Assembly: GCA_003255025.1 (NCBI GenBank)
Contig: QANY01009128.1
Location: forward strand, 1,860,547 to 1,924,546
Source of the DNA: Datisca glomerata
Taxonomy: Eukaryota > Streptophyta > Magnoliopsida > Cucurbitales > Datiscaceae
Direction of reading: 5' to 3'
DNA: 64,000 bases
In this document: positions 47,658 to 62,105 of the stretch, one piece after another
Layout: each line of letters begins with the position of its first letter
Position numbering within the stretch: the stretch's first letter is position 1
Translations under genes and position numbers: made by a program
Notes under the pieces: generated by a model
Database searches by the model: none
What the model was told of the DNA's origin: nothing
Seen by the model: only the letters and a program-made list of their open reading frames with translations

Positions 47658-48016
47658 GTGAGTTTCATATTCCTTGCTTTATCTTTCTTTTTGGTCTAGA
47701 TGTTAATTGGTGGATCTTTTAGTTGATTCTCGTTCTTTACTTGAGAATTCCTCGTTGTGATTCATTATTCTCTGTGTTTTGGTGATCAAACGATCTATGG
47801 TGCTTCTTGGATTAGATTTTTTTCCGAGTCCTGAGAATTATAGGATTTTTAATTTTGGGAAGCTTTCTGATTGATGTTCCACCTAGGGTTTCGATGTTAT
47901 TTAGTTGATTTCGATACATGAAGGTGGTTTCTTATGCTATAGGATTGAATTTATGTCACCAATAAAAAAAAATTATGTCTGTCTGATTTTGGATATGCCT
48001 ATTCCTCGTTTTACAG
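47658..48016 (+). other. 5' UTR intron of eIF1
   Basis: Donor CTCCAG|GTGAGTTT at 47658 and acceptor TTTTACAG at 48016, 63 bp before the start codon. Leader introns are common in plant translation-factor genes and often raise expression. Confidence 0.75.
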
Positions 48017-48079
48017 GCTCTTCTTACGAACAAAAAAGGCTTTCGGTAAGATTCGTTCGGTTTCCACCAAGCAAGGTAC

Positions 48080-48418
48080 ATGGTTGAAATAGACATCCAG
48101 ATTCCAAGCGCTTTTGATCCATTCGCTGACGCCAAGGACTCGGATGCCCCCGGAACCAAAGAGTATGTTCATATCCGAGTTCAACAGAGGAATGGTAAAA
48201 AGTGCCTGACTACGGTACAAGGGCTGAAGAAAGAATTCAGCTACGAAAAGATCCTCAAGGACCTCAAGAAAGATTTCTGCTGTAATGGGAATGTTGTTAA
48301 TGATAATGAGCTTGGCAAGATAATTCAGCTCCAAGGTGATCAGCGCAAGAACGTGTCTCACTTCCTTGTTCAGGCTGGTCTTGTCAAGAAGGACCAAATC
48401 AAGATCCATGGCTTCTGA
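48080..48418 (+). CDS. SUI1: Translation initiation factor eIF1 (SUI1)
   Basis: Intronless coding region of 112 aa; the family is usually about 113 aa in plants. The start MVEIDIQIPSAFDPFADAKD has the PSAFDPFADA signature. The SUI1 domain (about 27-104) contains EYVHIRVQQRNGKKCLTTVQ, CCNGNVVNDNELGKIIQLQG and the end QAGLVKKDQIKIHGF. eIF1 binds the 40S subunit near the P site, keeps it open for scanning and enforces start-codon choice. The first residues (MVEID) differ a little from the common MSELD. No damage seen. Confidence 0.96.
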   Translation: MVEIDIQIPSAFDPFADAKDSDAPGTKEYVHIRVQQRNGKKCLTTVQGLKKEFSYEKILKDLKKDFCCNGNVVNDNELGKIIQLQGDQRKNVSHFLVQAGLVKKDQIKIHGF

Positions 48419-49204
48419 GGAGAATTGGGTTTAATCTAATTAAAGTCCGAAACTCTTATTCGATGAATCTATGTGTGGGACGTTGTGGTTTTTCTTATAT
48501 TACTGGTTTGTTTTTAAGCAATCAAGGTCCATGGCTCTGTTCTATTTTATTAGATAATTAATGGGTATTGCTTTGCAATGTATTCGAACTTCATTATTAA
48601 TGCAAAACATTGTTTCAACCATTGGTCTACATGTGCTTACTGTCCCTTTTTGAATTCTGGTTTACTCACGGACTCCTTTGTTTCCGAGTCCTTGTAAAAA
48701 ATAAAGGACTAGACTTATTTGTTCATACACCAAAAAAAAAAAATGAAGCCATAGGCTTCTGTATCCTGAGTTTTATTTCAGTAAGAGGATGCTCTTTATG
48801 TTATTACAGTAACAGTACCTTTTAGGTGGGGGGGGGGGGGGGGNGGGGGGGGGGGGGGGGGGGGGGGGGGAGTGTAATTCTTTCTTTTTCTTTCTCCTGA
48901 TGGTATATCCACATGTTGGACTTAACATGGGTAATTAATAAGAGAGAAGAAGAAAGGAGGAAAGCTAACAACAGGAAGATCATTTTTTCACAGAAAGAAA
49001 CAGCACTATTAGCATACACATCGAGGACCTTTGGTTATACTGCGCTAACACCGTTTGTAGTCCAAACGCCATCACGCTTAAACAAACACACTGAAGATAT
49101 TATTAATAATAATCTTGTAAATACAAACTATATACTATATGAAGCAGAAGAACTCGAGAGGCTTAGGGGAAACTTCTCTATTCAAGTAACTGTTCTGAGA
49201 TTGA
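48419..49204. other. Intergenic between eIF1 and the CDPK gene (3' flanks)
   Basis: eIF1 3' UTR (to about 48.6 kb), a poly-G tract with an N (48828-48870) and the 3' UTR of the minus-strand kinase gene. No gene seen. Confidence 0.5.
48828..48870. other. Poly-G tract with N (probable assembly artefact or gap)
   Basis: 43 bases of G interrupted by N at 48844. Runs of this purity and length are unusual in plant DNA and suggest low-quality sequence. Confidence 0.7.
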
Positions 49205-52164
<2,960 letters not shown>

Positions 52165-53189
52165 TTGTTGTGATTGCTGAAATCACTGTTTTTAATGGTG
52201 AAAAGCTCAAGTTAAGAGAAAAGGACGCAAAATGGAGAGTGGATCGCGATTCTGAGCTATAACAAATTAGTGGGATTCTCAGAAAAGGGGGGGGGGGGGG
52301 GGGGNNNNNNNNNNNNNNNNNNNGGGGGGGGGGGGGGGGGGAGGATTAGACGGAACCAAGATGAAAAATTAGAATAAATATGGCAGAATATGCTGAAATT
52401 GCAGAGAAGAAAAGTTGGGATCAACGATTTAAGGCTGCAAATGGGTTTCCGATTTCAATGGGGGACAAAAAGTTGAGAAAGAATTGCAGATAGAGAAAGC
52501 ATGTGATAAAGAAAAAGTTCAGGCTCCGAATTCGTAATGAAGATTCAGCTTCAGGAAGGATACAAGGAAAGTAGAACCAGAGTCTTGGCTTATAGCTGAA
52601 GCATTTTACAAAAGCATGATTAAAAAAATGAACTTGTTCTACTCCATTTTTCAGGCTCTCCCAAACAGAAAAGTTTAGAGAGAGAGAGAGAGAGTAGTTC
52701 ATGTAGAAAAATACAAATTATTAATTATTTATCTCAACATTATCGAAGTGTCGTTATTTAATAGGGTTTTTGCACGAATTCTGTGTAAGGAGCTGATTGA
52801 ACAAAGATTATCCAAAAGAAAAACGAGGTTTAAAGAACTAAACAGTACGACGAATGGTTAGTACGCTATGCAAATGGATGATGTTATTTATAAATTATCA
52901 TTTTAATTAGAGAATATTTGGGTGATTTGATACAACAAAATTCATATTTTACTTGTTAAAGTATGGGGACGGGCAAGTTAGTTTATGGGTTAGAAATTGT
53001 CACAGCTAGTATTCTTAACTTACAATTGATGGGAGATTAATTACTCGACATTCTGATCATGTGCAAGTCAATCATTTACATAATTATTATCACGTGAAAG
53101 ATGATATGTGCTTACTCATATTTGAGTTAGCTCCATACTATGTAAAGTCTCAAACCCTAACTCATACACCAAATATTGACAACTTAACA
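52165..53189. other. Upstream region of the CDPK gene and intergenic spacer
   Basis: Holds the kinase 5' UTR and promoter, an N-gap inside poly-G (52287-52341), a (GA)n run at 52677-52694 and AT-rich spacer. No gene seen. Confidence 0.5.
52287..52341. other. Assembly gap: 19 Ns between poly-G runs
   Basis: 18 G, 19 N (52305-52323), 18 G. Not natural sequence as written. It sits about 125 bp upstream of the kinase start codon, in its 5' UTR or promoter. Confidence 0.85.
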
Positions 53190-53201
53190 TGGTATGAGAG
53201 C
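53190..53201 (+). promoter_or_regulatory. Possible initiator tRNA-Met primer-binding site
   Basis: TGGTATGAGAGC differs at one base from the TGGTATCAGAGC complementary to the 3' end of initiator tRNA-Met. It could be the primer site of the downstream endogenous pararetrovirus (716 nt before its first ATG), or it could follow the end of an unrecognised LTR ending CTTAACA. Confidence 0.35.
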
Positions 53202-53916
53202 GTGAGGTCCTAAGTTCAAACCATTACATTAATAATATTTTTCTTAATTTATAATGTAAATTTGACAAATGCTCTGTAACGATAGACATATTTTCTAATG
53301 AGCTTTCACAATAATTATATTAACAATTAATTTTTAATTGATTAAATATCATATCAGCCATTTATAGAATTATTTAGAAAATAATTTTAGTGAGTAGTTA
53401 AACATTAATTTATAGGTGATTAACAATCATTTAGTCTATTGAAACATTTATAAATTAGGAGTAATTATTAGGAGTGTCGGTCATGGCCTAGACCTCACGT
53501 ACGAGAATCGTGATATGTTAATTTAGCTCTGAACGGGTGTGATTTGTTAGAAATAAAAATAAAAAAAATACTTATATTTTATTTATTTATTTTAAATCAA
53601 AGTAGATCCAAACCGGACACGAATACCGGCCACGTTACTCATAAATTAGTCGGTATATAATTTTTTTTCATAACTAAAATCACCGAAATACCAAACCCAC
53701 CCTATCTTCCTAGGGAAACAAAATGTGGGACCCATATGTGCCGTAATTCTGGCTGATTGAAGAAATTTTAATGACAACGATGAACACGCGCTGATAGTGG
53801 TTTTTTCTCAAAAATATCTCTCTTTTTGTGTCAAAGAAAATATGAATAAATTTACTTTTACAGCCCATGGTAATCTATTATAAGAAATATGACAGTAAGG
53901 AGAACCCTAGAGAAAA
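53202..53916. other. AT-rich leader or spacer before the pararetrovirus ORF
   Basis: No coding region. Either viral leader or host spacer; the viral left border is not defined. Confidence 0.4.
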
Positions 53917-54773
53917 ATGAGTGACTCCACAAATCTTGAACCCGTTCGTCTTTCCTCTTCCTTCTCTCTTCAAGATCTTCCCCTTTTGTGCGTCGAACTA
54001 TTGCGAATAAGATTGAAAACCTGATTAAAATCCATCATCTCCCTGAAGATGTCAGAATTCAGGAAACAAAATTACCACTTCTCAGTCCATACAATCTTCA
54101 TCATCGATCAAACCGAGTTCTTCGTAGTATCAGAACTTTGATATCTACTCACAGACCTCATGTGAAGAAAATTGTGCAAACCATAAAATTAGACCACTGT
54201 GGTCTCCAAGCCACCACCGCAGAACAGTATGTCACTCTTGAGATTCCTCAAGAGCTACTTAATGGTTAGCAGACATAAGGCTACACACACCTACATGTTG
54301 GTGCTGTCCGACTTGCCTTGACCCTCCATGGTAGAAAAGGGATTGCAGTTACTGGTCGGATTGCTCTCCTAGACACCACATTCACATCCTACAGTAATGC
54401 ATTGATTGGCTCCATTCTCACCACCCTCAGTAATGGCACTGTCATTCTGACTATTGCCCTGGACTTTAATATTAAACTTTCAGACCCAACTCTATCTCAG
54501 AGATTGAAAGTTCAAATCCAGATTGTAGGCGTAGAACAAGACTCTAGAGCTATCATGGCCACCCTACATCATCAGATCATTTATCGCCTCCAAAATCACT
54601 CGTTTGATCTTCATTTTCTCAATTCTACTCAAGATGCCCTTTTTGCTGTCTCTGACAGGGCATATGATACTTCTATCATCCAGATCCCTCGACATATCTC
54701 CAAAGCCGAACTCACGCAACTGATGCTTCTTGAATGGATCAATAACTATGAACTCCAGTTTCATGCCATTTAA
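53917..54773 (+). pseudogene. Movement-protein region of the endogenous pararetrovirus
   Basis: The probable polyprotein start ATG at 53917 is followed by a frameshift at about 53985, an open part to 54269 and a stop at 54270; a further open part runs 54318-54773. The THLHVGAVRLALTLHGRKG and VTGRIALLDTTF stretches match the core of 30K-type caulimovirid movement proteins, which open plasmodesmata for cell-to-cell spread. Broken in at least two places. Confidence 0.7.
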
Positions 54774-56185
54774 TGTGATGTTCATACTTTTGCCCCTCCT
54801 CAGGTGCACCGTCTCCCCGACGAGACCATTAAGACCATCTTTGCCAGACCTGGCACAGCAGAGCCTTTTTCTTCCAGACCTGTGTTTTCTGGAAGTAGTT
54901 TTACTATCAATCATGCTTACACGCCCTCGTCCAGCTGTCTTCCTATAGCCTGGATTGATCATGCGGCTCAACCCTGTTATGTGTCTCATGTAAATGGACA
55001 TTTCATCTGGGATGTTTGCCCAGACAGATGCGACCCTGATTGCGACTGTGATGAGCCTATTTAGGATGAAAAAGATACTGATGATGACTCGTGGTATCAA
55101 AGGGATCTTCCAACCCGCAAGAAGCCCAACAAGTTGTCTTGTGGCTCCCAGGCATCCCATCATCACTATGACGACAATGATCAAGATGGTTCTTCGAGTA
55201 ATACCACTCATTGGGTTGGCCCTCAGCCATCAGTATCTTCTCAGCAACTTTCTCTATATGAGTTTCTCTAAGAAACTGGCCATACAGACCTTCTTCCATC
55301 TATGCAACCAACATCAGAGCTTCAAATCCATTATGTTCCTAGCATCATTCCCTGCATTGCCATGATGGAATCATACAAACAAGATTTTCCGCCATTAACC
55401 AGACACACCAATCCGATTACGAAAGTGTCGACCAGACATTTCTCTATTCCTACCGAGATCACTCCAACAGGAGAATCTAGGTCTCTTCGTGCAGCTGAAG
55501 AGGTGCTTAATTGGCAGTCCAAAAATGTTGTGTGTCAAAATCAGACGCTCACAAAGATTGATGCTAAACTAGATCAACTACATCTGCAATCTGACACTCT
55601 ATCCACTCAAGTCAGGCAGATCTTTGACCAACTTCAGTAGCTTCGAGACATGTTAGAATCCAGAGCTCTGCACTTAGATACAGTATTAAAACACCTAGCC
55701 GAAAAAGGTTACATATGTCCAAAATTTCAGAAAAAAAGAGCAAGAACTCTTCCAGATTCAACAAGATATCTACTGGATTGAGGCAGATATGGCTAAGGAG
55801 AAATCTCAAACTCTTTATGATCCATATCCTTCCTATCCCATGAGCAGTCAAACTCTTAAGTATCTCTCCTCTCCCATGCCTTATCCAAAAGCCTCCGACA
55901 ATCTGTTCAAAATGTCTTACCCCATTTTAAGGCAACTCAGACAATCTAGGTCGACAACCGCAGCTCCCCCTGTGTAGCATGCTCCTTTTTCTTTGATCCC
56001 TCCTAGTGTTCAGATCCATCCCACTCCCCTGGACTCAACTTCCTATACGACAAAACCCTCTGCTCTACCAGTCCGACCTCATTCTCCATCTCAAAAATTA
56101 AAGGCTCCTCTGGACCCTGCTCTGACAATCTAGGCGTTATAAAGTCTCTCCAGTTCAATTTCTGAAACTGTTACCTCTAGTACTG
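54774..56185 (+). pseudogene. Polyprotein middle region of the endogenous pararetrovirus
   Basis: Decayed Pro/Ser/Thr-rich sequence with one clear open block (55302-55640, 112 codons) that ends in a coiled-coil-like stretch (QTLTKIDAKLDQLHLQSDTL). Such a block often precedes the coat-protein domain. No enzymatic motif. Several stops (for example 55062, 55638, 55977). Confidence 0.55.
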
Positions 56186-57533
56186 ATGATACCTCTAGTC
56201 TTCCCTTCCGAATCATGCCAAGCTGATATTTCTACTATTACCACGGTCCAACCTGGTGATATTAACGAGGAAGAACCCTCTGTCAATGATCTTCCTCCTC
56301 CAATATATTCCCAAGACTCGAGGAACATATATAAACCAACGACTGGCCCCTGGTTTAATTTTGACGATCTTCCTCCAAATAAATGGCGTGATCGTCTTCA
56401 TGAATTTGGTGCTTGGATTGACTTACAACTATCTAAACCAGATGTGGCCTTCGAAGATGGCCTCTCTGAGTTTTTATCTCGATTCACAGGGACTTTAAGA
56501 TAATTGTTTCAAAGTCTTAGTACTTATCAACGACTGACTGCAGCTCGTAGCCCTGATGCTGGCACTCTTTTGGGAATGTTACATAAAGAATAAATTAGGG
56601 ATTTCCAACTCATTGACATACGAAGTCGTCAAGACTTTTTCAAAATGAAATGTTGTTCGTTGGAAAGCCGTGATTTACCAAAAAATTTCCAACGTATGTC
56701 CGACAAGTATTATATGCTGAATGGAGCTAATGATGTCAACCTTTGGCACACGTTCATTGCCTTTCTTCCTGAAGAATTGCAACCTGAACTATATTGGACC
56801 ATTAATGCCCTTCGTCGTGATATGACGGACATTTCCCTTGGTGAGATCTATCAGCTTACATTGGCCACCCTCGATAAACTATGTGAACAACAAAAGTTTT
56901 TTAAGGGGATGCTCAAAGGGAAATCTAAACTTCAATCGACATGTACCAAATCATATCTCAAGCTTAAGTGCCATGCCCAAAAGGATTGTTCATGTTCTAA
57001 GGACCACAGACGGGACAAACGAGAAAAGCCCCACCGATTTTCATCTCGTAAAAAGGGTTTTCGGCATCACTCTCGTACCAAGCATTTTCTTCGGTATTTT
57101 AAGAAAATACATCCTTCCTCCCGCAAGTCAGATAAATGCTACATCTGTGGTCAAAAAGGACATTTTGCAAAAAGTTATCCTCATAAAACCAAAAGAGATA
57201 TTCAGATGCTGCAACATCTACAAACAATGCTTCTCCTCCGAGATGATGAAGATATTGAATCGGTTGTGGAAGAACAAGCTAACCGCAATGAGGACACTCA
57301 ATATGTCTTGTCATACTCCTCTGACGCGGCCAGCTATTCATCTGAGTACACCACCTCCTCAGACTCTGACACATCAGATAATGCTACTCTCATCCTTTGC
57401 TTGGGATCTCTTGGGGTCTTACATGACCCTCCCAAAGAGAAGACTATGTCCATCAAACCGCATATTGAAATCCGGCTTCTTGCAAATAAATTTGCCAAAG
57501 CTGTTCCAGTCATTGGATTTTTAGATACCGACT
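56186..57533 (+). pseudogene. Coat-protein region with defective zinc knuckle, and protease start
   Basis: Open blocks 56186-56503 and 56645-57533. The second includes a capsid-like helical part (NLWHTFIAFLPEELQPELYW), a Lys/Arg-rich stretch and the knuckle CYICGQKGHFAKSYP (57137-57181). The last Cys of CX2CX4HX4C is replaced by Tyr, so zinc binding should be impaired. An acidic Ser-rich region follows, then the protease active site written as GFLDTDSC, with Asp where Gly is expected. The frame breaks near 57530. The coat protein packages viral DNA. Confidence 0.7.
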
Positions 57534-58158
57534 CTTGCAGACTAGTCATGAAACTATGCCTTCTACCTCTGAAGATTGGGTTCTTTATAATCAATATTTC
57601 TCTACTGCTAATGGCAGTTTATTCAAAATTGAGTGGATTACAAAGAGACGTATTGATCTTCAATTTTTCTCAAACTGCATTCTCTGGATTAATGTGTTAG
57701 ACAGTGATCTTCCAGGCAAAGAAATATTAATTGGGTTTGATGCTTTCTCCTACACCAAGAAACTCCAGATTTTATCCACTGGGATCGAGTATAAAAGTTT
57801 TTTTCGTGCTTATACCCCTGTTGCCAGTCTCCTCGAGCTCCAACAAGTTCCTCATGCTTATACCTATCTTCGTGACCAGATTCTTCCTTACTGTGCAGAT
57901 ATGCATGACCAGTTTTCCCATGCTTTCCCTCTCTGGAAAAATCCCACATTCTTTATTCGTCTTCCGTTCAAACGCAATGAAGACCTCAATCCTACCAAGG
58001 CCACTCATCCTGGCATGAATCCTGATGATCTTGCATTGGCCTGAGAAGAATGTGCATCTCTTCTTCAGTAGGCTCTTATTGAGCCCACAAAATCTGAATG
58101 CGCCTGTCAGGCCTTTTATGTTGAAAAACGAGTTGAACTCAAACGTGAAAAAAAGAGG
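57534..58158 (+). pseudogene. Protease C-terminal and RT-connection region of the pararetrovirus
   Basis: In a different frame from the preceding block (57535-58044), with LPGKEILIGFDAF close to the flap/LIG end of caulimovirid proteases and a linker to RT. A stop at 58042-58044 interrupts it. Confidence 0.6.
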
Positions 58159-58701
58159 TTGGTGATAGACTATAAACCTCTCAACATGTTTCTCCAAGAT
58201 GATAAGATTCCTCTTCCAAAGCCCAATACTTTATCTGTCCATCTCAAATGGGCCAAGATATCCTCCAAGTTTGACCTTAAAGCTGAGTTTTGGCAGTTAG
58301 GCATTCATCCTGAGGACCGGTATAAGACTGCTTTCTGTATACCGAGTGCCCAATACCAGTGGACCGTCATGTCATTTGGCCTGAAAGTAGCATCTTCGCT
58401 CTTCCAAAAGGCCATGACCCAAATGTTTGAGCCCATTTTGCACATTGCATTGGTTTATATTGATGACATTCTGCTTTTCTCCAAAGATTCGCCTTCTCAT
58501 CAAGTCTTATTATACCAGTTTATTGATCTCATCAAACATTACGGGATTATGCTCTCCGCCAAGAAGGCCGAAATTGGCGCTACCCATATTGAGTTTATGG
58601 GTATGATCTTTGAAGATGGTAGATTCCAACCAGGCCCTCATATTGCCATCGAATTGCTCAACTTCTCAAATATTGATTTAACAGTCAAACAAAACCAATA
58701 G
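58159..58701 (+). pseudogene. Reverse transcriptase region of the endogenous pararetrovirus
   Basis: 180 open codons with RT motifs in order: RLVIDYKPLN just upstream, KFDLKAEFWQLGIHPED, YQWTVMSFGLKVASSLFQKA, and the active site YIDD (58456-58467) followed by ILLFSKDS. The YIDDILLFS form and FWQ(L/I) pattern are caulimovirid rather than Ty3-gypsy. The first usable ATG lies inside the domain; the frame stops at 58699-58701. Confidence 0.85.
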
Positions 58702-59320
58702 TTCCTTGGCATCATTAATTATCTCAGAGATTTCATCCCTCATGTAGCCACCTACACCAGCCACTTGTCCAAACTTCTAAAAAAGAATCCCCCCTCTTGG
58801 GGATTGCCCACACTAAGGCGATCCAAGCCCTTAAAGACCTTGCCCAAAATCCTTATCCATTAAAGATTCCTGACACAGGATTGCGTATCCTACAGACGGA
58901 TGCCAATGATGACCATTGAGGGGCCATCCTCATTGAAGAAGATAAGGGCAAACGTTTTTATTGTGGGCATGCTAGTGGACAATATAAAGACTCTGAGAAG
59001 CATTATCATTCCACCTATAAAGAGATCCTAGCAGTAAAAAAAGGGATTGAAAAATTCAGTTTTTATCTCAGCCCGTATGAATTTACTGTCAAGATGGACA
59101 ACACGTCATTCCCCAAGATGCTTGATCCAAAAGGAAAAATTCTTCCTGATAAACAACTCCTCAGGTGGAAAGACTGGTGCTCATGCTATAAATTCTCAGT
59201 TCGTCATCTCAAAGGACATCAGAATACCATTGCTGATTATCTTTTTCGACCTCAGAAAGATAGCTCCTTTTCTGCTCAGACCCTCTTTATAATTACTCTT
59301 TCCAATCCTCACTCCAATCC
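58702..59320 (+). pseudogene. RNase H region of the endogenous pararetrovirus
   Basis: Continues the RT thumb (FLGIINYLRDFIPHVATYTS). The RNase H blocks LRILQTDANDDH (then stop TGA at 58918) and SGQYKDSEKHYHSTYKEILA follow, and it ends VRHLKGHQNTIADYL. RNase H removes RNA template during reverse transcription. Stops and frameshifts, for example near 58795 and 58918. Confidence 0.78.
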
Positions 59321-60286
59321 ACTATGCCGATCAGTATACCTGCTACCATTTTCCCTCTAGGTCCTAAACCTGATGGTCCCACTATGATCAACAATCTTGC
59401 CACAAAAACTCTGTTTTACTGGCTCCATCTGTTACTTGTAAAAACCCAAATACACCATTTCCCAGACCATTTTGATATGACCATCCCTTATACCACAGTC
59501 CCTCTTATTAAAGGTGCCATACCAGAAGAACTTATCTGGTATCTTTGGGCTCTTTCTACCTTTCATTATTGTGCTATCGGATTTCCTCCATATCCTATTT
59601 ACCAGTAGATTTGTGATGCTGCTAATACTCATACGCATCTTGTGACTCTTCTTCAACTTTTTGCTCCATTGCCGTACTGGCAAAGCCAACTTCACAAGAT
59701 TCTCACTGAATACAATATATGGACAGCTCCTCAGAAACAGAGACAAGATTTTTTTCTGTTTCTACACTCTCCACCGTGAATAAGATCATTATGTTGATGG
59801 AACCCTGTACATGCGTAACATGTTAATTTTTTGCAGTTCTCTCCTGCTTGGCCCAAATATGAAAAATGGTTCATGGATGAATTGGGTCGAACCTTAACAT
59901 GTCTCAATGAATCCACCACCGACATGGACTATAATGGTTTTCCCCTTGGGCCATTCCCTTCTAGCCCACAAGCATCTTATGGAGCTTTCTCCTCGGCTTT
60001 ACATGAGTACCAACGCTCATTCATCTTTAGTGGTTTGTCGTCTTCTCACCCTCCGGATCCATATCCATTTGTATCTCAAGATCCCTATCAGCCGGACACC
60101 CAATTTCAGCCTGACTGTTTTTCCCCTGAGCTCAGCCAATTTCCTGTGCCACCATCTGAACCAGATGACCCTCACGATCTTGATGACTTCAGCTCCACAT
60201 ATTTTCAGGACCCACCGTATGATGAAGACTATGCCAACCTAGGGTCTGATAATAATTATCGTGGAAAGACTAGTTTTTCTTTTTGA
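59321..60286 (+). pseudogene. Downstream ORF (ORF2-like) of the endogenous pararetrovirus
   Basis: Two open blocks: 59324-59608 (GAIPEELIWYLWALSTFHYC) and 59831-60286 (151 codons, Pro/Ser/Asp-rich, ending NNYRGKTSFSF). They follow RNase H, where some endogenous caulimovirids have a second ORF of unknown function. No domain recognised. A stop at 59606-59608 and a further break split them. Confidence 0.55.
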
Positions 60287-60356
60287 TAATAATTATCGTT
60301 ACTGTAAACTGTTTAGGTTTGTAACTGCTAAATTTTCTGTATTCCCCCTCCATCTC

Positions 60357-60407
60357 TATATAATGAGGGTTTTCCTTTCTTTGTAATCAGAAGGTTTTCA
60401 GAATAAA
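60357..60407 (+). promoter_or_regulatory. Pararetroviral TATA box and nearby poly(A) signal
   Basis: TATATAA at 60357-60363 in CATCTCTATATAATGAGGG, followed 39 bp later by AATAAA at 60402-60407. A poly(A) signal just downstream of the start site is typical of caulimovirid full-length RNA promoters, where it gives terminally redundant transcripts. Confidence 0.6.
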
Positions 60408-60440
60408 AATATACAAGTGTTTTTCTCTCATGGCTTTCTA

Positions 60441-61228
60441 AGTTTTTCTTCTTCTCCTTGCTACCTTGCTCTTATAATAGTTTAGTTCTGGCTACCGAGA
60501 TTCAAGTATGCTCTACACTTGCCCTTAATAGAGGGATCATGTGTATCAGAAAAGAATCAGACTATGATCTGAGAAAGATATTCTATTATGCTACTCTGAG
60601 TTATTTTAGTTTGATGAATACTTTCACAGGTCCTAACAGCGGCTCCCTAAGAGAATGGTTGAGCCTTACCTGGATATTGAAAGTATGCATTAGACTAATC
60701 AGCTGAAAATCTTATAGATGAATACCCATCTTGCTTAGTTTTTTAAAATAGTCAATAAATTTAGATTAAAATGCATTTCATCTATACAAAATATCTATAC
60801 TGTAAATATGAGTCAATCAAATGAAAGTTATGGATATACCAGTCTATGTACCCTATAATTAAGGAAACTACATATTTTCTAATTTAAAATTAAATTTATC
60901 AGATAATCACAATCACTACCGTAATAAATGATAATTTAGAAATAAAATTAAATTTGTTTAGAAATAAATTTATAAATAATAAATGTAAATCATTCTTTCC
61001 TAAAATAATTGGAGTTTGAAAATCCCGCCCAAACACCAACCACTAGGTAAATCATCTTCAATCTCCATCATTTTATGTTAACTTAATAAAAAATCGTAAA
61101 TAAATCAAGTAAGTTAAACATAAAAGCAAAAAGCAAAAATCTAAAACTTAATAATGACATTAGGAAACATTATTGGTTTTGAAAAGATACAGAAAACAAT
61201 TTAAGATATTATCATATAAGTTAAAATC
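60441..61228. other. AT-rich spacer
   Basis: Non-coding. No element border, gene or RNA recognised before the copia-derived repeat begins. Confidence 0.5.
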
Positions 61229-61664
61229 TTTGATCAGATCGAGTTGGTGAATACTTGAATTTAGAATTTAATGATTACTTGCTAGAGTATGGAACCATAT
61301 CCCAACTCACATCACCTAGAACGCCACGGCAAAATGGTGTTTCAGAAAGGAGCGACCGAACCTTATTAGATATGATTAGGTCAATGTTAAGTTACTCATC
61401 ACCACCACTTAAATTTTGAGGATATGCGTTATACACGGCAACATTATTTTGAATGTAGTGCCTTCTAAGTCTGTAAGCAAGACACATTTAGAGTTATGGA
61501 ATGACTCTAAACCTAGTTTACATCATTCCTGTATATGGGGGTGTCCAGCTCACGTTCTTAGACCTAATACTGAAAAGTTAGACTCAAGGTCTGAAGTTTG
61601 TATATTTGTTGGTTATGCTCCAGAGACTAGAGGTGTATACTTTTATAATCACAATGATTAAAAG
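61229..61664 (+). pseudogene. Ty1-copia integrase fragment (unit 1)
   Basis: Pieces of the copia integrase core and C-terminal part: ITSPRTPRQNGVSERSDRTL-like text with the RQNGV(A/S)ER motif near 61330-61360 and VVPSKSVSKTHLELWNDSKP. It ends RPNTEKLDSRSEVCIFVGYA (the P..KL.....C.F.GY block) and ETRGVYFYNHND followed by TAA at 61659-61661. Stops interrupt it near 61418. Confidence 0.8.
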
Positions 61665-62093
61665 GTGTTTGTATCAACAAATTCCACCTTCCTTGAACAT
61701 GACTATATGGAAAATTACAAACCTCAAAGCAAAGTAGTTCTCGAAGAATTAGCGTTTGATGAGATCATACCACATTCATCATCAACTGTTGTTAAAAGTA
61801 ACAAGAACGGGAAGAAAGCCAGGACATCGCCGAAAGCCAAGAAGAACAAGAAGGACAACAAACCTAAGGGAAATTGTTTCTATTATAGGGTTGAAGGTCA
61901 TTGGAAGAGAAATTGTAACAAATATCTCTCAGAGATGAAAAGGAAAGGTAAATATGATTTACTTGTACTAGAAGTTTGTTTAGTGGAATATGATTTGTCA
62001 TCCAAGATACTGGATTCACAGACCACTAACCATGTATGTTATTCTTTAAAGATGCTTGATGCGTCAAGGGAGTTGCTGATGGCAAGGTCATAA
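61665..62093 (+). pseudogene. Chimeric integrase-tail / gag zinc-knuckle / protease ORF (unit 1)
   Basis: 142 open codons. It begins as the integrase C-terminal tail (MFVSTNSTFLEHDYMENYKP), passes through a Lys-rich stretch into the gag knuckle CFYYRVEGHWKRNC (second Cys replaced by Tyr) and ends with the copia protease active-site block, here ILDSQTTNHVC where LDSGAT is normal. The junction falls near the VVKSNKNGKKARTSP stretch. No intact product expected. Confidence 0.75.
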
Positions 62094-62105
62094 TGAGAGT
62101 GGGCA

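Larger units (their letters stand above)
53917..60440 (+). mobile_element. Endogenous pararetrovirus (Caulimoviridae), defective copy
   Basis: Plus-strand order: movement-protein region, a Ser/Pro-rich and coiled-coil region, coat protein with zinc knuckle, aspartic protease, RT, RNase H, a second downstream ORF, then a TATA/poly(A) region. There are no LTRs and no integrase, which separates it from LTR retrotransposons. A single long polyprotein plus a smaller downstream ORF resembles florendovirus or petuvirus-type endogenous caulimovirids (from memory; genus not proven). At least eight frameshifts or stops spread over all domains make it inactive. Left and right borders are approximate. 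Confidence 0.85.

Noticed and set aside
54564..55211. 215-codon minus-strand reading frame
   Set aside because: Antisense to the pararetrovirus polyprotein. Basic, low-complexity text with no domain; the plus-strand viral reading explains the region.
56838..57524. 228-codon plus-strand frame as a separate viral gene
   Set aside because: Overlaps the coat/zinc-knuckle frame in another phase; the knuckle and capsid-like text are in the other frame, so this is a shadow.
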